Assembly: GCA_003222455.1 (NCBI GenBank)
Contig: QHWF01000380.1
Location: 1-5,802, forward strand
Length of the DNA stretch: 5,802 nucleotides
Direction: 5' to 3'
From: Acidobacteriota bacterium
Lineage (GTDB): Bacteria; Acidobacteriota; Vicinamibacteria; Vicinamibacterales; CAVVIG01
The notes under the pieces were generated by a model. That model had not been told where the DNA came from, searched no databases, and was given only the letters and a program-made list of their open reading frames with translations. Within the stretch, counting starts at the first letter, position 1; each line of letters starts with the position of its first letter. Below, in pieces: positions 1-5,328 of this stretch. The translations under genes and the position numbers were made by a program.

Positions 1-264
1 CATCGCCGCGACCAGCTGCGGCATCTGCGTCATCTGCACGCGCCTTGCGACCAAGGCGCCGATCGTTCCGCCGATCGCGGCGGCGATAAGGATGAAGGCG
101 ACTTTCTTGGTGATGGCGAGCGTGACCAGCACCGCGATCGCCATGCCGATCATGCCGAAGAGGTTCCCGCGCCGCGCCAATACGGGCGACGAAAGCCCCT
201 TCAGAGCCAGGATGAACAGGACGCTCGCGGCGAGGTACCAGAGCGCGAGCTGATTGGCGCTCAC
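1..264 (-). CDS. pntB: NAD(P) transhydrogenase subunit beta, 5' part only
   Basis: This is the first 88 codons of the beta subunit; the rest lies beyond the left edge. The family forms the membrane domain dII and the NADP(H)-binding domain dIII, which couple proton entry to hydride transfer from NADH to NADP+. The visible part begins [17 protein letters not shown] and contains the family-typical stretch [20 protein letters not shown] (residues 21-40), followed by hydrophobic helices around 39-52 and 54-73. Only the N-terminal membrane segments are in view. The GTG start (264-262) overlaps the pntA2 stop in a GTGA arrangement, so translation is probably coupled. No internal frameshift is visible. 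Identification rests on the family-like N-terminus plus gene order. Confidence 0.93.
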   Translation of the reverse strand, partial: MSANQLALWYLAASVLFILALKGLSSPVLARRGNLFGMIGMAIAVLVTLAITKKVAFILIAAAIGGTIGALVARRVQMTQMPQLVAAM

Positions 265-578
265 GCTTTTTCCTTCTCCGCCTTCGGTGCCTTCTTCCTG
301 AACATCTCGAGCATGCGTTGCGTGACCAGAAACCCGCCGAACACGTTCACCGCGGCAAGCCCGACCGCGACCGCGCCGAGGATCGCGCCGAAATCGGTCT
401 CGTAGGGGCCCGCGGCGAGGATCGCGCCGACGATGATCACGCTGGAGATGGCGTTGGTCACGCTCATGAGCGGCGTGTGCAGCGCGGGCGTCACGTTCCA
501 GATCACGTGATAGCCGACGAAGACCGCCAAGACGAACACGACGAGGTTGACGATAGTGGGGTCGATGGTTCCGGTCAT
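261..578 (-). CDS. pntA2: NAD(P) transhydrogenase subunit alpha part 2 (membrane anchor)
   Basis: This 105-residue membrane protein is the small dII component of the three-subunit transhydrogenase. Three hydrophobic segments are visible (about 8-27, 36-57 and 63-85), with the family-typical stretch [18 protein letters not shown] at 29-46 and a lysine-rich tail. I chose the ATG at 578, not an upstream in-frame ATG at 608. The 578 start overlaps the pntA1 stop in a 4-base ATGA and yields the normal family N-terminus, whereas the longer form would run into the pntA1 coding end. The gene lies between pntA1 and pntB with overlaps on both sides, which indicates one operon and a stoichiometric membrane complex. 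It is called pntAB or pntA2 in different genomes. Confidence 0.93.
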   Translation of the reverse strand: MTGTIDPTIVNLVVFVLAVFVGYHVIWNVTPALHTPLMSVTNAISSVIIVGAILAAGPYETDFGAILGAVAVGLAAVNVFGGFLVTQRMLEMFRKKAPKAEKEKA

Positions 579-1702
579 GATTTCTTCACCACTTCTCCGT
601 TGATGCACACCAGGCTTCCCGCGATGATCTCGTCGGAGCGGTCGAGCTTCAGCTCGCCGGTTTTCGGATCGACGAGGAGGGCGAGGAAGTTGAGCAGGTT
701 CCTCGCGTAGAGCGCGCTCGCGTCCGCGGCGACGAGCGCCGGCAGGTTCGCGATTCCGACGAGCTTCACGCCGTGCTTGGCCACGATCTTGTCTTTTTCG
801 GTCAGCGGGCAGTTGCCGCCCTGCTCGATCGCCATGTCGACGACGACCGAGCCCGGCTTCATGGCTCTGACCGTCTCCTCTCTCAAAAGCACAGGCGCAG
901 GGCGGCCCGGAATAAGCGCGGTGGTGATGACGATGTCCGCGGCCTTGGCGTGCTCGTGCACGAGCTCCGCCTGCCTTCGCATCCAGGCGACCGGCATGGG
1001 CCGCGCGTAGCCGCCGACGCCTTGCGCGATCTCGCGCTCCTCATCGGTCAGATACGGCACGTCGAGGAATTTCGCGCCCAGCGACTCGATCTGCTCCTTC
1101 ACCGCGGGGCGCACGTCGGAAGCCTCGATCACCGCCCCGAGGCGCTTCGCCGTGGCGATCGCCTGCAGCCCTGCGACGCCCGCGCCGAGGACGAGCACGC
1201 GCGCAGCCTTCACCGTGCCGGCGGCGGTCATCAACATCGGCATGAAGCGTCCGTATTCGGCCGCAGCGAGGATCACCGCCTTGTAGCCGCCGATGTTCGC
1301 CTGCGAGGAGAGCACGTCCATGGACTGCGCGCGCGTCGTGCGCGGCAGCCATTCCATGGCGAAGCAGGTGAGCCCCGCGGCTGCATAGGATTCCATCGTC
1401 GCGCGGTCGTAGGGATTGAGAAGCCCGATGAGAATCGCGCCGCGCTTGAAGAGGCCCACCTCCCCGTCCTGCGGACCTCTCACCTTGAGCACGATGTCGG
1501 CGGCAGAAAGGTCTTTCGCCTCCGCGACGATTTTCGCGCCGGCCGCCTCGAAATCCCTGTCGGGAACGCTCGCGGCAACGCCCGCGCCCGACTGTACCAG
1601 GATCGCGTGGCGCCCGCCCGCAGCGAGCTTCTTGACGGTCTCGGGAGTCGCGGCGACGCGCGTCTCGCCCGCGCGGGTTTCCGCGGGGATACCGATGTTC
1701 AT
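575..1702 (-). CDS. pntA1: NAD(P) transhydrogenase subunit alpha part 1 (NAD-binding domain dI)
   Basis: This 375-residue cytoplasmic subunit binds NADH and donates hydride to NADP+ on the beta subunit. It resembles alanine dehydrogenase in fold. The N-terminus [20 protein letters not shown] is typical of the family. The loop [14 protein letters not shown] (121-134) keeps residues equivalent to Arg127, Gln132, Asp135 and Ser138 of the Rhodospirillum rubrum enzyme, here R121, Q126, D129 and S132; that mapping is from memory. The Rossmann glycine motif is GAGVAG (173-178), with an acidic residue after strand 2 at D196. Length matches the separate dI subunit and all these motifs are intact, so the enzyme is probably functional. 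It is first in the pnt operon. The start region has only a weak purine-rich ribosome binding site (GAGAA). Confidence 0.96.
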   Translation of the reverse strand: MNIGIPAETRAGETRVAATPETVKKLAAGGRHAILVQSGAGVAASVPDRDFEAAGAKIVAEAKDLSAADIVLKVRGPQDGEVGLFKRGAILIGLLNPYDRATMESYAAAGLTCFAMEWLPRTTRAQSMDVLSSQANIGGYKAVILAAAEYGRFMPMLMTAAGTVKAARVLVLGAGVAGLQAIATAKRLGAVIEASDVRPAVKEQIESLGAKFLDVPYLTDEEREIAQGVGGYARPMPVAWMRRQAELVHEHAKAADIVITTALIPGRPAPVLLREETVRAMKPGSVVVDMAIEQGGNCPLTEKDKIVAKHGVKLVGIANLPALVAADASALYARNLLNFLALLVDPKTGELKLDRSDEIIAGSLVCINGEVVKKS

Positions 1703-1736
1703 GGATTTTTTTCTCAGGCGGCCGAAACGAAGTCCG

Positions 1737-1766
1737 ATGATACACGGCCTCGTATAATCGGCTCAA
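1737..1766 (-). promoter_or_regulatory. putative sigma70-type promoter for the pnt operon
   Basis: Read on the minus strand, TTGAGC (1766-1761) and TATCAT (1742-1737) are separated by 18 bases and lie about 35 bases before the pntA1 start. The match is 4 of 6 and 5 of 6 to the consensus boxes. It is the best candidate in the 81-base divergent gap, but it is unproven. Confidence 0.45.
1753..1758 (+). promoter_or_regulatory. putative -10 box for the cupin gene
   Basis: A perfect TATAAT hexamer lies 25 bases before the cupin GTG start, on the plus strand. No good -35 box is seen at 16-18 bases spacing, so the promoter would be weak, activated or differently recognised. The hexamer falls inside the spacer of the minus-strand promoter candidate, so the two promoters would compete for polymerase. 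Confidence 0.45.
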
Positions 1767-1772
1767 CTCAGC

Positions 1773-1780
1773 AAGGAGGA
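1773..1780 (+). promoter_or_regulatory. strong ribosome binding site of the cupin gene
   Basis: AAGGAGGA is a near-perfect Shine-Dalgarno sequence placed 3-5 bases before the GTG at 1784. It decides the start, because the open frame runs on far upstream through the antisense of pntA1 and later GTG codons (1796 onward) are too distant. Confidence 0.8.
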
Positions 1781-1783
1781 GTC

Positions 1784-2263
1784 GTGACCATCAAGGTGCG
1801 GCGGGTGGTGACCGGGCACGACGGCAAGGGACGCGCCGTCGTGAAGATCGACGAAGTCTCGAAGAACATCGTCTCGAACCGGCCCGGCGCCTCGGCGTGC
1901 GTCGTCTGGACCACCGACACGATCCCGGCCGACAATTCGGGCGATACCGACGCTTCCGCCAGGAAAGTCGGCACCACGCTTCCCGGTGGAACGGTTTTCC
2001 GCGTCATCGAGTTCTCGCCCGGCGTGGCGCCGCGCGTGCACCGCACCGACTCGATCGACTACGCGGTGGTGATTTCGGGCGAGATCGACATGGAGCTGGA
2101 GAAAGGCACGGAAGTCCACCTCAAGGCGGGCGACGTCCTCGTGCAGCGCGGCACCGTGCACTGCTGGGTGAATCGCGGCAAGGCCCCGTGCGTGATGGCC
2201 TTCGTTCTGATCGACGCGAAGCCGGCCATGGCGGGAGGCAAGGTGCTCAACGCGTTCGGATGA
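1784..2263 (+). CDS. single-domain cupin protein
   Basis: This 159-residue protein probably has a C-terminal cupin_2 barrel. The first cupin motif reads GVAPRVHRTDSIDYAVVISGEI (80-101, last residues I90 D92 Y93 G99 E100 I101), in which His86 is kept but the usual second His of HxH is absent. The second motif is GDVLVQRGTVHCWVN (116-130), with His126 and Asn130 in the expected places. Residues 1-60 are a less conserved lead-in. Many cupin relatives share the HRTDSIDY and VQRGT-H-WVNR signatures; their substrates are mostly unknown, so I give no function. The start is a GTG set by AAGGAGGA. The gene is divergent from pntA1 and convergent with the integron array, whose last core box begins 14 bases after the stop. 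It is GC-rich like pnt and lacks an attC on its left, so I treat it as backbone and not as a cassette. Confidence 0.87.
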   Translation: MTIKVRRVVTGHDGKGRAVVKIDEVSKNIVSNRPGASACVVWTTDTIPADNSGDTDASARKVGTTLPGGTVFRVIEFSPGVAPRVHRTDSIDYAVVISGEIDMELEKGTEVHLKAGDVLVQRGTVHCWVNRGKAPCVMAFVLIDAKPAMAGGKVLNAFG

Positions 2264-2277
2264 GCTCGGGGACTGAC

Positions 2278-2335
2278 GCCTAACGTTCGCATTCAGCCGC
2301 CGCCGAAGGCGGTCGGCTGCGAAGTGTTGTTATGC
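2278..2335 (-). repeat. attC site 1 (distal end of array)
   Basis: On the minus strand this 58-base site has R'' GCATAAC (2335-2329) and R' GTTAGGC (2284-2278). The arms TTCGCAGCCG and CGGCTGAA pair, with two extra bases on the L'' side, and an inner CCGCC/GGCGG stem is closed by a three-base loop. The extra bases fix the orientation: it belongs to the minus-strand gene at 2370-3011 and not to the cupin gene. R'' and R' do not match each other perfectly. There is no T-run, so it is not a typical intrinsic terminator, although the hairpin sits between two converging genes. Confidence 0.87.
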
Positions 2336-2369
2336 GGTAATTGATTCACACCCCGGTAGATGCCAAGCC

Positions 2370-3011
2370 TTAACATTTGCCGATCGCAGTCAGCCTTCCG
2401 TCGTTCTCGATCTTGATCCTCAGCGCCCGAGTGAACAGCGCCGTGCCGACATAGGTGTCCACTGTGATGGTTATCTCCACGATTTCCTGCGTATCGAAGA
2501 ATTTCTCGAACGCGGCGAAGGTTGCGTCGTCGACGTCGCCGCGGGCGGCCTGGTCGACGTAGGCTAGGAGCGCGCGTTGCCGGTCGTTGAACAGAGTGCT
2601 CGCACGCCAGTTGCCGACGGCCTCGATCTGCTGCGGCGTGTAGCCGCAGGCGCGCATCATCGGACGGTGCTGGTTCATTTCGTAATCACCCTCCCAAAGC
2701 TGGGCCGTGCGCAGGATGGCAAGCTCGACCAGCGGACGCGGCGTCTTGGTGTCGAAGCGGATGGCGTAGGCCATGGCCGAAGCGGCCCTGGCGAGTTTCG
2801 GCGCGTTGCCCCGGATAAGAACGAGGTTAATGATCTGACCGCCACGGTTGCGCGCGTTGTCGAACATCGCCTTTAGATCTGGATCGGTTGAATTCTCCTG
2901 CACCGCCGGCACGCGGGCGACCGGCCCTTCAGCACGTGCGGGGATTGCGAACGCTGCCACGATCGTCACAAGAGCGGAAACCGGCAGCGACCACTTAGTT
3001 GGTTTGTTCAT
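2370..3011 (-). CDS. exported carboxymuconolactone decarboxylase-like (AhpD-fold) protein
   Basis: This 213-residue protein has an N-terminal signal peptide: a basic start (MNKPTKW), a hydrophobic core at 8-22 and a likely cleavage after ARA (residue 27), so it probably acts in the periplasm. The body resembles the carboxymuconolactone decarboxylase family: ELAILRTAQLWEGDYEMNQH (96-115) aligns with the family's active-site helix, and YEMNQHRPM (110-118) with the common YEWxxH signature. The CxxC pair of true AhpD peroxidases is missing; Glu96, Glu111 and His115 remain. The only cysteines in the mature part are C122 and the C-terminal C213. Substrate unknown. The ATG is preceded by AAAGGA at 8 bases spacing. 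The stop lies 34 bases before R'' of attC site 1, so this is the distal gene of cassette A. Confidence 0.85.
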   Translation of the reverse strand: MNKPTKWSLPVSALVTIVAAFAIPARAEGPVARVPAVQENSTDPDLKAMFDNARNRGGQIINLVLIRGNAPKLARAASAMAYAIRFDTKTPRPLVELAILRTAQLWEGDYEMNQHRPMMRACGYTPQQIEAVGNWRASTLFNDRQRALLAYVDQAARGDVDDATFAAFEKFFDTQEIVEITITVDTYVGTALFTRALRIKIENDGRLTAIGKC

Positions 3012-3062
3012 CGCGTCATTCCTTTCTGCTCTTCGTGAAGAGGCCGAGTAGTGGATAGCGTT

Positions 3063-3242
3063 TCATTGCGTGAACGGGCCCATGTCCGGACGGCTGCGCC
3101 ATCCGTCGTCTGGAGTCACCAGCTTCAAGCCGACTTCGTCTTCGAGCACGTGCGGCGGCGAATCGACTTCCACCTGCAGCGCGCGCCACAAGGCGACCCG
3201 CACCGCAGTGTTGTCTAGCGCCGCCAGTTGCTTGCCATGCAT
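3063..3242 (-). pseudogene. N-terminal fragment of a class I SAM-dependent methyltransferase
   Basis: This 59-codon reading frame resembles the start of the LCM/TIGR00027-type methyltransferase family (full length usually about 270-300 residues). Recognisable pieces are LDNTAVRVALWRAL (9-22), PPHVLEDEVGLKL (29-41) and TPDDGWRSRPDM (43-54). Homology stops after RPDM, where the family would continue into a FRASIVARARF-like segment; here it reads GPFTQ and a stop. All SAM-binding motifs are missing, so it cannot be a working enzyme. It keeps a plausible ribosome binding site (GAGGG, 8 bases before ATG) that overlaps the stop of the upstream DUF1801 gene. Probably a deletion joined its 5' end to the region upstream of the CMD-like gene. 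A short functional peptide is a less likely reading. Confidence 0.72.
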
Positions 3243-3253
3243 GACGGAATCCC

Positions 3254-3673
3254 TCAGGACTTCGCTTTCTTCGAAGGTTTCGACTTGCCAGAACTGTTGA
3301 GGGCGACCGCTTGGCGAACGAGCGCCTTGAAGGCGGACTCGTCAACTTCTTCTGCGTCGTGGATGTCGATCGCGCGGCGTGCGTTTCCGTCGAGACTCGA
3401 GTTGAAGAGACGGGCCGGATCCTTCAGAGACGCGCCCTTGGAGAAGGTAAGCTTCACGACATTCTTGTAGGATTCGCCGGTGCAGATGAGACCGTCGTGC
3501 GACCAAATCGGAGTGCCCATCCACTTCCACTCCTCGACGACGTCCGGGTCTGCTTCCTTGATGAGCTTGCGCATTTTGCTGAGGGTTTCTCCGCGCCAGT
3601 CCCCGAGTTCGGCGATTCTTTTCGAGATGAGCTCCGATGCCGACTCGCCTTGGCTCGCGCCCGACTTTTTCAT
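3254..3673 (-). CDS. DUF1801 / YdhG-like domain protein
   Basis: This 139-residue soluble protein matches the DUF1801 family (YdhG/YjbR/CyaY-like fold), whose biochemical role is not settled. The recognisable core runs from about 18 to 125: [20 protein letters not shown], then [20 protein letters not shown] (44-63), then [18 protein letters not shown] (69-86) and a C-terminal helix around 112-125. The last ten or so residues are a lysine- and serine-rich tail ([12 protein letters not shown]). There is no signal peptide or membrane segment. The ATG at 3673 is preceded by AGGATGAGAAC. It is the first gene of cassette A, with an 80-base AT-rich leader after the core box that is longer than those of the other cassettes. 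The methyltransferase fragment begins 11 bases after its stop. Confidence 0.85.
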   Translation of the reverse strand: MKKSGASQGESASELISKRIAELGDWRGETLSKMRKLIKEADPDVVEEWKWMGTPIWSHDGLICTGESYKNVVKLTFSKGASLKDPARLFNSSLDGNARRAIDIHDAEEVDESAFKALVRQAVALNSSGKSKPSKKAKS

Positions 3674-3752
3674 GTTCTCATCCTAGAACTTCCAGATATA
3701 TTTCATTTGCAAAACAGTGGAGGATAGTTATGTAAGACTTCAGGACGACGCC

Positions 3753-3816
3753 GCACAACGTTCCGGTTCAGCCACGCGCCGCTTGCGGCGCGTCGGTCTG
3801 CCACCAGCGGTTAGGC
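3753..3816 (-). repeat. attC site 2
   Basis: On the minus strand this 64-base site has R'' GCCTAAC (3816-3810) and a variant R' GTTGTGC (3759-3753). The inner stem is ACGCGCCGC / GCGGCGCGT (3774-3782 with 3785-3793) with a two-base TT loop. The outer arms GGT..CAG and CTG..ACC pair with more unpaired bases on the L'' side, as expected for this orientation. The stop codon of the DUF1772 gene lies inside R''. Confidence 0.88.
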
Positions 3817-4251
3817 CCTCAGCAGTACCCATACAAAGACGACTGACGCAATGAAGCTGAGGGCGCTGCGGACCGCGTGCAGCCTGCCCCACTTCTCCAA
3901 GAGCGTTCGAGTCTCACTCGACGCAAGATCGCGGCCCGGTGCTGACAGTTGTTTATTCGTTGGCATTATTGCGATGAACGTGAACGGCACCACCAAACCG
4001 ATCAGTAGGGCACCGACCAACCACAGGACACCGCCACCGAGTAACCAAGCCGCAACCCCAGCAAGAAAGCTCAAGATGGCCAGCGAGGCTTGCATGACCG
4101 TAGCGCGCTTGTAGCTCGGAGCCCAAACAGTTGCAGCGGTCTTTGTGTCGCAGCCCATTCGAGCCGGATGCTCGACAAGATTGACGTAGATGGCCGCACC
4201 CGCGAAGAGAGTGCAACTCAGGACGGCAATGAACTCGACTAAAGCAATCAT
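3811..4251 (-). CDS. DUF1772 (anthrone oxygenase-like) membrane protein
   Basis: This 146-residue protein has four hydrophobic helices (about 3-24, 53-72, 75-96 and 126-144). It carries signatures of the DUF1772 family: NLVEHPAR (24-31), WAPSYKRATVMQ (43-54), MPTNKQL (96-102) and LLEKWGRLHAVRS (117-129). Some fungal relatives act as anthrone oxygenases; bacterial members are mostly uncharacterised, so oxygenase activity should not be assumed. A conserved His (H125) and Asn residues sit between or next to the helices. The ATG is preceded by GGGAGG three bases upstream. The start is only 22 bases after the cassette core box, and the TAA stop is embedded in R'' of attC site 2, the compact layout usual for cassettes. 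There is no separate promoter visible. Confidence 0.88.
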   Translation of the reverse strand: MIALVEFIAVLSCTLFAGAAIYVNLVEHPARMGCDTKTAATVWAPSYKRATVMQASLAILSFLAGVAAWLLGGGVLWLVGALLIGLVVPFTFIAIMPTNKQLSAPGRDLASSETRTLLEKWGRLHAVRSALSFIASVVFVWVLLRA

Positions 4252-4254
4252 GTT

Positions 4255-4260
4255 CCTCCC
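4255..4260 (-). promoter_or_regulatory. ribosome binding site of the DUF1772 gene
   Basis: GGGAGG on the minus strand, three bases before the ATG at 4251. The spacing is short but the match is strong, and it confirms this start over the out-of-frame ATG upstream inside the attC. Confidence 0.7.
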
Positions 4261-4273
4261 GTTTCTCGCTGAG

Positions 4274-4363
4274 GCCTAACGTTCGCGCCCACCGGGCCGA
4301 CGAGATGAAGGATGCCACAGGGAGCGACGCTTCAGAGGCTCCGGGTGGGGCGCGCTGTTAGGC
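4274..4363 (-). repeat. attC site 3
   Basis: This 90-base site has perfect inverted core boxes, R'' GCCTAAC (4363-4357) and R' GTTAGGC (4280-4274) on the minus strand. The arms CGCGCCCCACCCGG and CCGGTGGGCGCG pair with extra C bases on the L'' side. The middle holds a longer, partly folded region that shares a motif with attC site 4. Confidence 0.9.
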
Positions 4364-4372
4364 CCGCGCGGC

Positions 4373-4771
4373 TCAACGCTGCAACTCGCGTAACGTCTGA
4401 AATTGACGGAACTTAAGCGTAACACGGTGGTATTCCTCAATGATGTTGACGCTCTCCGTGCCCCCATGACTCATTGGGATGTAGATTGGAAGCAGAGACA
4501 TAAGGGCCAACAGCAACGGTGGGCTCGCAAGGGCTACAGGGGATCGACTTGTCAACAAAAGAAATATTGGATCAGCTACCCACCACGCCACAATTAAGTA
4601 CACCGCAGTCCAGAAGAGCGCAACGACCCACCAAATCCAATAATCGACTTGAGCGTACGCAAAATAAACCCAAACCGGTTCGGCGCCCCCGACAACCAAA
4701 AACGCAAAGGGAGATGGGATCGTGGCGACGAAGGTGAAAAACAGGGCAATGGCGTAGGTTTGGCGCGACAC
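4373..4771 (-). CDS. unknown three-helix membrane protein
   Basis: I do not recognise this 132-residue protein. Three hydrophobic segments are visible at about 7-28, 44-66 and 83-99, with unusually many aromatic residues in the first two-thirds (for example VWVYFAYAQVDYWIWWVVALFW, ending at W54). A polar, probably soluble tail follows from 101 to 132 (SHGGTESVNIIEEYHR and on) with several Arg and Gln. No enzyme motif stands out. The start is a GTG at 4771, supported by GGGGAG five bases upstream; it lies 15 bases after the core box. The stop comes 9 bases before R'' of attC site 3. The good ribosome binding site, fit to the cassette and lack of internal stops argue for a real gene. Confidence 0.75.
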   Translation of the reverse strand: MSRQTYAIALFFTFVATIPSPFAFLVVGGAEPVWVYFAYAQVDYWIWWVVALFWTAVYLIVAWWVADPIFLLLTSRSPVALASPPLLLALMSLLPIYIPMSHGGTESVNIIEEYHRVTLKFRQFQTLRELQR

Positions 4772-4776
4772 CAGTA

Positions 4777-4782
4777 CTCCCC
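4777..4782 (-). promoter_or_regulatory. ribosome binding site that sets the GTG start of the cassette C gene
   Basis: GGGGAG on the minus strand, five bases before the GTG at 4771. There is no ATG in this frame nearby, so this site decides the start. Confidence 0.65.
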
Positions 4783-4786
4783 GCAG

Positions 4787-4876
4787 GCCTAACGTCTGAA
4801 ATCAGCGGCGGGCCGCTGCGGTGCCACAAGGAGCACCATGCTTCCGGCCCGTCCGCTCTGGATTGAGGGGTTAGGC
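4787..4876 (-). repeat. attC site 4
   Basis: This 90-base site has perfect inverted core boxes GCCTAAC (4876-4870) and GTTAGGC (4793-4787). The arms CAGAGCGGACGGGCCG and CGGCCCGCCGCTG pair with two single extra A bases on the L'' side, the typical extrahelical pattern that fixes the minus-strand orientation. Confidence 0.9.
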
Positions 4877-5267
4877 GGCATGCTTCACCTGTCGGCGTCT
4901 ACTTAAGCTGTGCTGTCTCAAGGCCAGGTATGAAAATCAGGTTCCCGCCGTTTGTAAGTTCGTCAATGCGTTTGGCCTTCAATGGCGCATATCCCGGAGA
5001 CTCATACATTGCGACCGCCGCTTCTTTGGAAGGAAAGCGAATAATGGCGGTAAAGTTTCCGCTCGGCTCGCCCTCCTTGACTACGACATCACGCGAGGCC
5101 GCGAGAAACTGGCCACCAAATTTTGCTACTTCCGCGCTCATCAGCGAACCATAGTGCTCGAAGTACTTCGGAAAGTCCTTCACGTTGAACTGCACGAGGA
5201 CAAACATGGGTTGTACCATTGGTCCCTCTTCAAAAAAGCTGACTGGGCGAAAGTGTATGACGCCTAA
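4793..5267 (-). mobile_element. cassette D (DUF1330 gene plus attC site 4)
   Basis: This 475-bp cassette runs from TTAGGC (5267-5262) to the G of attC site 4 (4793), with one gene. The end boxes match each other exactly. Confidence 0.85.
4899..5219 (-). CDS. DUF1330 family protein (dimeric alpha-beta barrel)
   Basis: This 106-residue cytoplasmic protein matches the DUF1330 family, ferredoxin-like folds that usually form dimeric alpha/beta barrels; no general function is established. The visible pattern is a first strand MFVLVQFNVKD (5-15), a helix containing YFEHYGSLMSAEVAKFGG (19-36), then FLAASRDVVVKEGEPSGNFT (38-57), the strand AIIRFPS (58-64) and EAAVAMYESPGYAPLKAKRI (66-85). I chose the ATG at 5219. 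It is preceded by GAGGGA and begins next to the first strand, while the longer in-frame start at 5315 would lie inside attC site 5 and add a non-conserved leader. The stop is 22 bases before R'' of attC site 4. Confidence 0.87.
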   Translation of the reverse strand: MVQPMFVLVQFNVKDFPKYFEHYGSLMSAEVAKFGGQFLAASRDVVVKEGEPSGNFTAIIRFPSKEAAVAMYESPGYAPLKAKRIDELTNGGNLIFIPGLETAQLK

Positions 5268-5328
5268 CGTCCACAGTGAGGGGCGCGCGCTGCTTTTGCG
5301 CGCGTCCCTCTCCACTGTGCAGTTAGGT
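5262..5328 (-). repeat. attC site 5
   Basis: This 67-base site has R'' ACCTAAC (5328-5322) and R' GTTAGGC (5268-5262) on the minus strand. The arms CACAGTGGAGAGGG and CCCCTCACTGTG pair with extra GA on the L'' side, followed by a GCGCGC/GCGCGC inner stem closed by a short A-rich loop. The outermost base of R'' does not pair with R'. The TAA stop of the upstream gene overlaps the first base of R''. Confidence 0.9.

Larger units (their letters stand above)
2284..3758 (-). mobile_element. cassette A, composite 1475-bp cassette
   Basis: It runs from TTGTGC (3758-3753) to the G of attC site 1 (2284). It is nearly three times the length of each of the other cassettes (475-521 bp) and holds three minus-strand reading frames: a DUF1801 protein, a methyltransferase fragment and a CMD-like protein. 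No core box or attC hairpin was found between them. Its two ends carry matching unusual core variants (GCATAAC and GTTGTGC, complementary with one wobble), which suggests it was mobilised as a single unit. Confidence 0.75.
3759..4279 (-). mobile_element. cassette B (DUF1772 gene plus attC site 2)
   Basis: This 521-bp cassette runs from TTAGGC (4279-4274) to the G of attC site 2 (3759). It contains one gene that fills almost the whole unit. Its own R'' (GCCTAAC) is the exact complement of the core box formed by its 5' end. Confidence 0.85.
4280..4792 (-). mobile_element. cassette C (unknown membrane protein plus attC site 3)
   Basis: This 513-bp cassette runs from TTAGGC (4792-4787) to the G of attC site 3 (4280), with one gene. 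The end boxes match each other exactly. Confidence 0.85.

Noticed and set aside
318..710. Plus-strand frame over pntA2
   Set aside because: Antisense shadow of two well-identified genes, with composition typical of an unused frame.
1041..1766. Minus-strand frame overlapping pntA1 out of phase
   Set aside because: Arg- and Gly-rich alternative frame of pntA1, with no recognisable domain.
773..1783. Long plus-strand frame running into the cupin gene (up to 496 codons)
   Set aside because: It is the antisense of pntA1 in GC-rich DNA, rich in Arg, His and Asp with no family features. The cupin gene starts at 1784 behind a strong ribosome binding site.
2285..2328. Hairpin after the cupin gene as a rho-independent terminator
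   Set aside because: There is no T-run after the stem, and the outer boxes and extra arm bases fit attC. It might still slow transcription.
3016..3345. Minus-strand 109-codon frame spanning the methyltransferase fragment
   Set aside because: It is out of phase with both the DUF1801 gene and the recognisable methyltransferase residues, and is Arg- and Ser-rich.
3311..3727. Plus-strand frame of 138 codons opposite the DUF1801 gene
   Set aside because: DUF1801 is recognised on the minus strand and fits the cassette orientation; this one lacks a ribosome binding site and family features.
3674..3752. Own promoter in the AT-rich leader of cassette A
   Set aside because: Candidate boxes such as TTGTGC with TACATA match only about half of the consensus; nothing better was found by eye.
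5220..5315. N-terminal extension of the DUF1330 protein
   Set aside because: The extra 32 codons lie mostly in attC site 5 and its flank; the family starts at the ATG at 5219, which has its own ribosome binding site.
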